Shown piece by piece: positions 43,249-50,303 of a stretch of 50,303 bases of DNA (position 1 is its first letter; each line of letters opens with the position of its first letter). A program made the position numbers and the translations under genes. This DNA is from Rhodocyclales bacterium (GTDB taxonomy: Bacteria; Pseudomonadota; Gammaproteobacteria; Burkholderiales; Rhodocyclaceae), in the NCBI GenBank assembly GCA_026399475.1, contig JAPLQY010000031.1, positions 1 to 50,303 on the forward strand, given 5' to 3'. The notes under the pieces were generated by a model. It saw nothing but the letters and a program-made list of their open reading frames with translations, had not been told where the DNA came from and did not search any database.

Positions 43249-44163
43249 TCAATCCGAACGCAGGCGATCCGCGTTGGTAAAGGTCCAGGTGCGGGTGATC
43301 TCGAGCACGTCGGTGTCGCGCCGGATCGACTCTGGGAAGGCCGCGTAGGGCGAGGCCATCTGGACGATGCGCCGCGCGGCATCATCGAGCAGGCTCTTGC
43401 CCGAGGAGCGGCTGACTTCAACGCGCTCCAGATCTCCATTGGCCTTGATGATCACGGTCAGCACCAGGCTCCCGTAGAGGCGGCCCTTGGCGGCATCGGG
43501 ATAATTCAGGTTGCCGATACGCTCGATCTTCTGGCGCCAGTCTTCAACGTACTGGGCGAAGCGGTATTCCTCGACCCGGGCGCCGATGAATTTCTTGCGC
43601 GGCCGCTGGTTGTACTCCTCCATTTGGCGCGCGATCTGGCCCTCAATTCGGGCGATGGCCAGCGCGCTGCTGGCGAGGTCGGCGCCCGAGCGAACCGACT
43701 CGGGCGCGGGCGTGTTCTGTTTTCTGTCCGAAGCAACGGCCCTTTCGCTCTTCATGCGCGTCATCATCTGCTGCTGTTGCGCTTCAAGCTCGGCGACGCG
43801 ACGCTGCGCTTCGAGAAGGTCGCGGCCTTCCCGGGTATTGGGCGAAGGCGGCAGCGGCGTCTTGGCACGACGGTCTTCTTCGGTATTGCCGCCGCCATCG
43901 AGGCTGGCTTGCGCCTTGGCCTGCGCCTTGTCCGGTCGGTTCTTGCTTTTGCTATTCACCAGAATGACGTCAAGCGCCCGTTCGCGCGCCTTGTCGATGA
44001 AGTCCGGCGGGGTGAAACGAACGGCGAGCAGCACAGCGTGGAGCAGCAGCGAAGCGCCAAGTGCCAGTGTCAGGTTGCGTCGCTGCGTATCCATTGCGGC
44101 GAGAAACGCCGGCATGGGGAGTGGCGGCAGAAGGGGCCAGGAAAAGCGTGACGGGCTTGGCAT
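43249..44163 (-). CDS. TonB-family energy transducer-like protein
   Basis: Protein of about 304 residues. One N-terminal membrane helix (LTLALGASLLLHAVLLAVRF), a basic/polar periplasmic linker with a coiled coil (LEAQRRVAELEAQQQQM), and a C-terminal TonB domain: NLNYPDAAKGRLYGSLVLTV, then IKANGDLERVEVSRSSG and ASPYAAFP. ATG 44163 is preferred; ATG 44094, directly before the helix, is also possible. No exbB or exbD and no TonB-dependent receptor lie nearby, so the powering complex must be elsewhere. Starts 11 bp after the RNase gene stop. Confidence 0.8.
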   Translation of the reverse strand: MPSPSRFSWPLLPPLPMPAFLAAMDTQRRNLTLALGASLLLHAVLLAVRFTPPDFIDKARERALDVILVNSKSKNRPDKAQAKAQASLDGGGNTEEDRRAKTPLPPSPNTREGRDLLEAQRRVAELEAQQQQMMTRMKSERAVASDRKQNTPAPESVRSGADLASSALAIARIEGQIARQMEEYNQRPRKKFIGARVEEYRFAQYVEDWRQKIERIGNLNYPDAAKGRLYGSLVLTVIIKANGDLERVEVSRSSGKSLLDDAARRIVQMASPYAAFPESIRRDTDVLEITRTWTFTNADRLRSD

Positions 44164-44174
44164 GGCCGTCAATT

Positions 44175-46136
44175 TTACTCCGCGACTTCCTCGCCCTCGT
44201 CGCCAGCGAAGGCGGCATCAGAGCCCTGATTGGACGCCAATTCGGATGCCAGCTCAGGTGCCAGTTCGAGATATCGGGGCCTCAGCTCGGCCTCCAGCAG
44301 GTCGATGCCGTCGATGCTCAGTTGTACGCGCGCCCCCCGCGGCAGTTCGGGCAGCGAGGGAACGCGCAATACCAGCGGGATGGCTTCGACCCGCACCAGG
44401 GATTCGCGCAACACGTGTCCCGGCAATGCATGTGTGCCCTCTTGCAGCAGCCAGCGCAGGCACCAGTAACGTTCCATGCCGCGCTGGAACTCGGCGTAGG
44501 CGGCATAGGTCAGCTCAAAATCGCGCATGGCCGCCAGCAGGTCCGCCGATTTCGGTGGGAAGGGTGGCGCCTCATTTTGCAGCAGGGCGATCAGTTGCCA
44601 CTGGTTGAGCAGGTCGCAATAGCGTCGCAGCGGCGAAGACGACCACGCATAGCACTCGACGCCGAGGCCTTCATGCGGCGCGGCGACGGTGCTCATGCGC
44701 ACCTTGCCGGCCGTTTGCACGCGATACAGGGCCGGGATGCCGGCATCGCGCAGCATCGCGCCCCAGGTGGCGTTGGCCATGATCATCAGTTCGGCGACCA
44801 GCGTATCGAGCGGGCTACCGCGCGCGCGCTCGTCGATGCTGACGAAGCCCTTGCCGGGTTCTGCCGCAATGCCGCTGTCGGCGTCCCAATCCACCATGAA
44901 GTTGTAGTCCTTGCGCGTGCCGTTGTCGGAGGGCTTGCCGCGTCCGGCTTCGAGTACCTGGGCGAATTCCCAGAGCAGCTTCAGTTCGTCGCGGTAGGGG
45001 AAATCCGGCAGGCCTTCGGCCAGCGTGGTTTCATTGAACACCGGCTCGATGTCGTGGTGGCGCAGATTGGCGACGATGGGCACACTTTCCATGCGCGTCT
45101 CGTGTCCTAGCAGACGGTAGTCGGCGGCAACGTCGAGATACAGCGAGATGGCGGCCACAGTTCGTCCGGCAGCCAGCGTGAAATATTCGACGATGTCTTC
45201 CGGCAGCATGGTGATCTTGCGCCCCGGCATATAGACCGTGGACAGCCGTTCGCGCGCGATGCGGCCGAGATCCGAGTCGGGGGCGAAGCCCAGGCCGGGC
45301 GCCGCGATGTGAATGCCGATGCGCCAGCCACCCTCCGGGTTTGGCGTAACCGAGAACGCGTCGTCGATTTCCGTGGTCTGCGCGTCGTCGACACTGAATG
45401 CGGCGACTGCGGCCAGAGGCAAATCAATGGGTTCGCGCGGCGCCGCAAAATAGGGAAAGCCGGTGCCGCCCTTGCTGTCGGGAAAGAACTCGAAGAGGAA
45501 GCGGCCCAGATGGTAGTCATGCGTCGATGGCATTGCGCCGCAATCGAACAGCAGGCGCGGCGCCGATTTTCCCGTCTCGCCGCAGGCGGCTTCGAGCGCC
45601 TTGGTCTCGCTGCGGTTGCGATCGGGTTTGTAAATCAGTTGCGGCAGGACCGGCGTGAACTCGACCGGCAATTGTCCGTTCTTGAGTTCCTCGACCATGC
45701 GCTCGATGGCTGCCGCCTGCAGGCGCTTCTTTTCGAGGCCGGCCAGTGCCGCCTGCAGGATCTCGGGCGGCGCCTTGCGGAAGCGGCCGCGGCCCTTGCG
45801 GTGAAAATACATCGGCGCCGAATGCAGGCGCAGCAGCACGGCCGTTGTCTGCACCGAATCGGGTTTGGCGCCGTGGTATTCGGCAGCGAGCTGCTCGAAG
45901 CCGAATTCTTCCCCGCCGCAGACTTCCCACAAAAAATCGACGTCGATGCCTTCCGCTTCTGCCTCTGCGCGCTCCAGCAGTTCGCCCGGCGCAGGTGCGG
46001 CAAAGCGCAACAGGACATTGGCGGCCTTGACCTTGGAGCGCTTGCCGGACGCAAGCTCGATCTGCAACGAAGCCACGTTGTCGGCAAGCACGGTGCCGGC
46101 ACGGAAAGCGCCGTCCTCTTCAAACAGGACATTCAT
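44175..46136 (-). CDS. RNase II/RNB-domain exoribonuclease-like protein
   Basis: Protein of 653 residues with an N-terminal small beta-barrel-like region (NVLFEEDGAFRAGTVLADN), a helical middle, and the RNB catalytic domain: SVDDAQTTEIDDAFSV holds the Mg2+-binding aspartates, followed by GIHIAAPGLG, YMPGRKITMLPEDI and the late YAWSSSPLRRYCDLLNQWQL. A beta-barrel RNA-binding end follows. The diverged N-terminus sets it apart from canonical Rnb and Rnr, so only the catalytic family is assigned. ATG 46136 gives the usual start; a GTG four codons upstream is possible. Probably degrades RNA 3' to 5'. Confidence 0.85.
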   Translation of the reverse strand: MNVLFEEDGAFRAGTVLADNVASLQIELASGKRSKVKAANVLLRFAAPAPGELLERAEAEAEGIDVDFLWEVCGGEEFGFEQLAAEYHGAKPDSVQTTAVLLRLHSAPMYFHRKGRGRFRKAPPEILQAALAGLEKKRLQAAAIERMVEELKNGQLPVEFTPVLPQLIYKPDRNRSETKALEAACGETGKSAPRLLFDCGAMPSTHDYHLGRFLFEFFPDSKGGTGFPYFAAPREPIDLPLAAVAAFSVDDAQTTEIDDAFSVTPNPEGGWRIGIHIAAPGLGFAPDSDLGRIARERLSTVYMPGRKITMLPEDIVEYFTLAAGRTVAAISLYLDVAADYRLLGHETRMESVPIVANLRHHDIEPVFNETTLAEGLPDFPYRDELKLLWEFAQVLEAGRGKPSDNGTRKDYNFMVDWDADSGIAAEPGKGFVSIDERARGSPLDTLVAELMIMANATWGAMLRDAGIPALYRVQTAGKVRMSTVAAPHEGLGVECYAWSSSPLRRYCDLLNQWQLIALLQNEAPPFPPKSADLLAAMRDFELTYAAYAEFQRGMERYWCLRWLLQEGTHALPGHVLRESLVRVEAIPLVLRVPSLPELPRGARVQLSIDGIDLLEAELRPRYLELAPELASELASNQGSDAAFAGDEGEEVAE

Positions 46137-46183
46137 GGAGGGAAACACCCCGGGTGGGGAATTGGACGGGAAACGAGGGGCGG

Positions 46184-46189
46184 ATTATA
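46184..46189 (-). promoter_or_regulatory. TATAAT -10 element upstream of the RNB gene
   Basis: On the minus strand GGTATAATCC carries a perfect -10 hexamer, overlapping the TAA stop of the methyltransferase gene, with a predicted leader of about 40 nt to the RNB start. The -35 zone lies in the methyltransferase 3' end and is weak (CTGGTC at 16 bp). Confidence 0.4.
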
Positions 46190-46991
46190 CCGGTCTGGCC
46201 GTGGCGACCAGGATGGTGCTGGTCAGCCGGTAGCCCCCCGCCACGCCATGGGGGGCCAAATCTTCGCTTACGGCAGAGGCGAGCGCCTGCTGCTTTGCGG
46301 CCGGCAGCCGCGACAGGCTCTCCGCCGCGCCGCCGGCGAGATCGAGAAAACCCTGCCAGTAGGCGCCGGCATCGCTGAAGTCGATTGCAAGGCGCAGGGG
46401 TTCAATCCTGATATCGCAGTAGCCGGCGCTGGCGAGACGGCGGTTCAGCTCGTCGGGATCGCCAAAGCGGAAAATCGAAGGTCGGACCACCTTCGGCGGT
46501 GGCAACAGGCGGCGCATGCAGGACAGTGCCGTGTCGACCAGGGGCACGTCTTCAGCGCATCCCCACACCGACAGCGCGAGCAACCCGTCCGGGCGAAGCA
46601 CGCGGTGCATTTCGCGCAAGGCAGTCTGGTCGTCGGGGAAGAACATCAGGCCGAGTCCGCACAATATCCGGTCGAAACTCCCATCGGCGAAAGGCAGGGC
46701 CTCGCCGTCGGCGGCTGCGCGGGCCAGATCGGGACAGCAGGCGAGTTGCCCCGCGCTGATATCGCAGGCGATCGCCAGTCCGCTGGTGCCGACGGCGGCA
46801 GTGGCCGCACGTGCCAGCAGGCCGGGACCGCTGGCGAGGTCGAGTACCCGCTGCTCCGGCGCAAGCCGGGCCGCCTTGATCAGGGCTGCAGCCAGTTCGC
46901 CGCGGCTTGCAGATGCGGCCAGATAGCGTGGCCCGATGCGGTCGTAGCCGGCGCGCTCGAGTTGCTTGAACTGGCCTGAATCGAAGCTCAT
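46185..46991 (-). CDS. Class I SAM-dependent methyltransferase
   Basis: Protein of 268 residues with a Rossmann methyltransferase core: motif I VLDLASGPGLLA, acidic residue after strand 2 (ACDIS), LPFADGSFDRILCGLGLMFF (motif II region), then REMHRVLRPDGLLALSVWG. It resembles the UbiE/methyltransferase-11 group; the substrate is unknown. Its ATG overlaps the stop of rarD as ATGA. Confidence 0.8.
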   Translation of the reverse strand: MSFDSGQFKQLERAGYDRIGPRYLAASASRGELAAALIKAARLAPEQRVLDLASGPGLLARAATAAVGTSGLAIACDISAGQLACCPDLARAAADGEALPFADGSFDRILCGLGLMFFPDDQTALREMHRVLRPDGLLALSVWGCAEDVPLVDTALSCMRRLLPPPKVVRPSIFRFGDPDELNRRLASAGYCDIRIEPLRLAIDFSDAGAYWQGFLDLAGGAAESLSRLPAAKQQALASAVSEDLAPHGVAGGYRLTSTILVATARPV

Positions 46992-47920
46992 GGCAAGGGC
47001 GCTGTGCTGCGGGCTGCTGTCGACTTGAGCAGGTCGAAGCTATAGATCGCAAGACCAAGCCAGATCGCGGCAAAGGTCAGCGCACGCCTCAGATCCAGCG
47101 GCTCGCGATAGATGAACACGGCGAGCAGGAAGGTGATCGAAGGCGCGAGGTACTGGAGGAAGGCCATCATGCTGAGCGGCAGTCGCCGCGCAGCGACGGC
47201 AAACAGCAGCAAGGGGATCGCGGTGATCGGGCCGGTGGCGATCAGCATCAGATCGCGCCCGCTCAGGAACTCCAGGCCGCCGCCGAAGTGGCTCTGGTTG
47301 GAGTACGCCAGCCAGGTCAGCCAGCCTAGCGCCAGGGGCGTCATGCAGACGGTTTCGAGGAACAGGCCGCTGGCGGCATCGAGCGGCAGCTGCTTGCGCA
47401 ACAGGCCGTAGATGCCGAAGGTGCCGGCCAGCACCAGGGCGATCCAGGGCAGGCCGCCGGCACGCGCGGCCTCGATGGCGACGCCGACGGCGGCCAGCAG
47501 CACGGCCAACCATTGCAGCGGGCGCAAGCGTTCCTTCAGTACCAGCACGCCCAGTGCGACATTGAGCAGCGGCAGGATGAAATAGCCGAGGCTGGTTTCG
47601 AGAATGTGGTCGTTATTTACGCCCCAGACGAAGGTCAGCCAGTTGCTGATGACCAGGGCCGAGGCCAGTGCGATGCGTGCCAACTGCGTCGGAATGCGGG
47701 CGATGCGCAGGGCGTCGCCGAAGCCGCGTCCGAAGCCGATCAGGGCAGTCATCAGGAGCATGGCCCAGACCACGCGATGGGCAATGATCTCGACCGCCGG
47801 CACCTCAGCGATCTGCTTGAAGAAGATCGGAACGAGCCCCCAGATCAGGTAGGCAATGATTCCGGCGAAGATGCCGAGCCGGGTGTTTTCGTGCGTGATC
47901 GAGGGATGCGTGGTGCTCAC
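46988..47920 (-). CDS. rarD: RarD-type EamA-family permease
   Basis: Inner-membrane transporter of 310 residues with about ten hydrophobic helices in two EamA halves. The RarD opening is clear: GIFAGIIAYLIWGLVPIFFK, EIIAHRVVWAMLLM, then SNWLTFVWGVNNDHILETSL and GYFILPLLNVALGVLVLKER. Starts with GTG overlapping the esterase stop as GTGA. The physiological substrate of RarD is not established; the name comes from chloramphenicol sensitivity studies. Confidence 0.88.
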   Translation of the reverse strand: MSTTHPSITHENTRLGIFAGIIAYLIWGLVPIFFKQIAEVPAVEIIAHRVVWAMLLMTALIGFGRGFGDALRIARIPTQLARIALASALVISNWLTFVWGVNNDHILETSLGYFILPLLNVALGVLVLKERLRPLQWLAVLLAAVGVAIEAARAGGLPWIALVLAGTFGIYGLLRKQLPLDAASGLFLETVCMTPLALGWLTWLAYSNQSHFGGGLEFLSGRDLMLIATGPITAIPLLLFAVAARRLPLSMMAFLQYLAPSITFLLAVFIYREPLDLRRALTFAAIWLGLAIYSFDLLKSTAARSTAPLP

Positions 47921-48480
47921 GTCAATCCGGCGAAATCGATGATGGCATCGAGGTAGTCGTTCCAGCGCGTGAAGCTGTGATCGCCGCCGGGGAGCACGGT
48001 CTGCCGCGCGCAGCTGTAACGGCTGACGGCGTGGCGGTAATCCAGCGTCTCGTCACCTTCCTCCACCAGTAGCCAGAAGCGCTGCGGTTTGCCCAGCACC
48101 GGCACTTCGATGGCGCGCAATTCATCGATCTGCTCGAGGCCGAACTCGAAGCTCTCGCCAGTGTAAAGCCAGCGCTGCGGGCCGATGTAGGCTTGCAGGG
48201 AGAGATGGGCGACTACGGCCGGGTTGACCAGTACACCCCTGAGGTCGAATGTCTCGGCCAGATACGTCGCATAGTAGCCGCCGAGCGACGAGCCGACCAC
48301 GGTGCTGACAGCGTGGCGGGCAATCAGGTCTTTTGCCAGCGTGATCGCCTCGCGCGGCGAGGCCGGCAGTTGCGGACTAATGAACTTTTCGCCAAGCCCG
48401 CGCGCGCACATGCGCGCGCCGAGCGCCTGCGCCTTGTGCGATTGCGGTCCGCTGGTGAAGCCGTGCAGGTAGAGGATCAT
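47917..48480 (-). CDS. YqiA/YcfP-type alpha/beta-fold esterase
   Basis: Protein of 187 residues starting MILYLHGFTSGPQSHKA (oxyanion region). Nucleophile Ser lies in VVGSSLGGYYATYLAE (GxSxG), a late Asp in VEEGDETLDYR and catalytic His in LPGGDHSFTRW. ATG 48480 was chosen for its GGGGGGA ribosome site and family-like start; the open frame upstream runs into uppP. Likely a small cytosolic esterase; substrate unknown. Confidence 0.85.
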   Translation of the reverse strand: MILYLHGFTSGPQSHKAQALGARMCARGLGEKFISPQLPASPREAITLAKDLIARHAVSTVVGSSLGGYYATYLAETFDLRGVLVNPAVVAHLSLQAYIGPQRWLYTGESFEFGLEQIDELRAIEVPVLGKPQRFWLLVEEGDETLDYRHAVSRYSCARQTVLPGGDHSFTRWNDYLDAIIDFAGLT

Positions 48481-48497
48481 TCCCCCCTGGCCCCTTT

Positions 48498-49322
48498 TCA
48501 CGGACTGCTCCAGTCCACCAGCCCGAACTGCCAGGTCGCCAGCACTACGATGCCGAAGGCGATGCGGTACCAGGCAAAGATCGTGAAGTCGTGGCTCGAA
48601 ATGAAACGCAGCAGCCAGCGCACGCAGAGGAAGGCAGAGACAAAGGCCGCAATGAAGCCGACCGCCCACATGCCGAGGTCGTCGGCGGAGAGCAGGTGGC
48701 GTTCCTTGTACAACTGATAGGCGGTGGCGGCCAGCAGCGTCGGGATCGCGAGGAAGAAGGAGAACTCGGTGGCGGCCTTGCGCGAAAGACCGAACAGCAG
48801 GCCACCGATGATGGTCGCCCCAGAGCGCGAGGTGCCGGGAATCAGCGCGCAGGCCTGCGCCAGTCCCAGCTTGAAGGCGTCGATGACATCCAGATCTTCG
48901 ACTTGTTCGACCCGAATCCGGTGCTCGCGCCGCTCGGCCCAGAGGATGATGAATCCGCCCAGAATGAAGGTGGTCGCTACCGTCACCGGATTGAACAGGT
49001 TGGCCTTGATGGCCTTGCCAAACGACAGGCCCAGCACGGCAAGCGGCATGAAAGCGACGGCAATATTGAGTGTGAAGCGTTGCGCGGTGCGATCACTGCC
49101 AAGGCCGCTGATGACCCGCACGATGCGCTCGCGGTATTCCCAGCAAAGGGCGAAAATCGCACCCGACTGGATCACGATTTCGAACAGCTTGCCTTTTTCG
49201 TCGTTGAAATGCAGCAGATCGCCCGCCAGGATCAGGTGGCCGGTGGACGAGACGGGAAGGAATTCGGTGAAGCCTTCGACCAAGCCGAGTATCAGCGCCT
49301 GGAGCAGTGGGTGGAAATCCAT
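48498..49322 (-). CDS. uppP: Undecaprenyl-diphosphatase (BacA type)
   Basis: Integral membrane phosphatase of 274 residues that regenerates undecaprenyl phosphate and confers bacitracin tolerance. Family motifs: [19 protein letters not shown] (Glu-rich motif and Ser/His) and [20 protein letters not shown] (the PGxSRSGxT phosphatase segment), with about eight membrane helices. It supplies carrier lipid for peptidoglycan synthesis, including the substrate used by MtgA. Confidence 0.95.
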   Translation of the reverse strand: MDFHPLLQALILGLVEGFTEFLPVSSTGHLILAGDLLHFNDEKGKLFEIVIQSGAIFALCWEYRERIVRVISGLGSDRTAQRFTLNIAVAFMPLAVLGLSFGKAIKANLFNPVTVATTFILGGFIILWAERREHRIRVEQVEDLDVIDAFKLGLAQACALIPGTSRSGATIIGGLLFGLSRKAATEFSFFLAIPTLLAATAYQLYKERHLLSADDLGMWAVGFIAAFVSAFLCVRWLLRFISSHDFTIFAWYRIAFGIVVLATWQFGLVDWSSP

Positions 49323-49361
49323 GTCGGAAGAATAAGTTGGCGGCGTAAGAGGCCGCCGAGT

Positions 49362-50303
<942 letters not shown>

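Overview
The window looks like the chromosome of a betaproteobacterium, most plausibly Rhodocyclales or a neighbouring family such as Sterolibacteriaceae. Reasons: GC-rich coding DNA, a Chp-type twitching/chemosensory operon, a complete propionyl-CoA to succinyl-CoA block, thiD/thiE/hemL packed together, and protein sequences of betaproteobacterial type. This is an impression from reading, not a database result. No tRNA, rRNA, CRISPR array, complete insertion sequence or phage gene was seen.

Layout. (1) 1-8.3 kb: a two-partner-secretion locus. The C-terminal half of a TpsB pore is followed by a 2111-residue TpsA exoprotein with glycine-rich repeats and then by an overlapping FecR-domain exported protein, closed by a terminator. 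(2) 8.3-11.2 kb: an AhpD-like protein, a multiply damaged dienelactone hydrolase pseudogene and a PaaK-like adenylating enzyme. (3) 11.3-18.9 kb: a GntR/FCD regulator divergent from mcm-meaB-pccB-pccA, which carboxylates propionyl-CoA and isomerises methylmalonyl-CoA to succinyl-CoA. (4) 18.9-22.4 kb: a minus-strand metal-uptake operon (DUF2946 protein, beta-barrel protein, ZnuA-like binding protein, ZnuB-like permease) with no ATPase gene. (5) 22.5-24.8 kb: an old-yellow-enzyme gene followed by an OprB-type porin. (6) 25.0-27.4 kb: a membrane diguanylate cyclase, a REP-like repeat and a VOC protein that could be the missing methylmalonyl-CoA epimerase. (7) 27.4-36.2 kb: pilG-pilH-pilI-pilJ-chpA, the chemosensory system for type IV pili. 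(8) 36.4-39.9 kb: rubredoxin (minus strand), then thiD, thiE, hemL and an SMR guanidinium-type exporter. (9) 40.0-50.3 kb: a long minus-strand run: thiC (cut by the window edge), a YkgJ-like protein, uppP, a YqiA-like esterase, rarD, a methyltransferase, an RNase II-family enzyme, a TonB-family protein, aroE, mtgA and a CorA-like transporter.

Most of the window is ordinary core genome. The parts most worth a second look are: the TPS locus, whose pore gene appears to lose homology just inside the window; a small family of four intergenic hairpins whose stems vary by compensatory changes; a 40-bp promoter-like module present twice (35/40 identical) in front of two unrelated genes; the ATPase-less metal-uptake operon; and a duplicated aroE start. 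No clearly new defence or mobile system was found.
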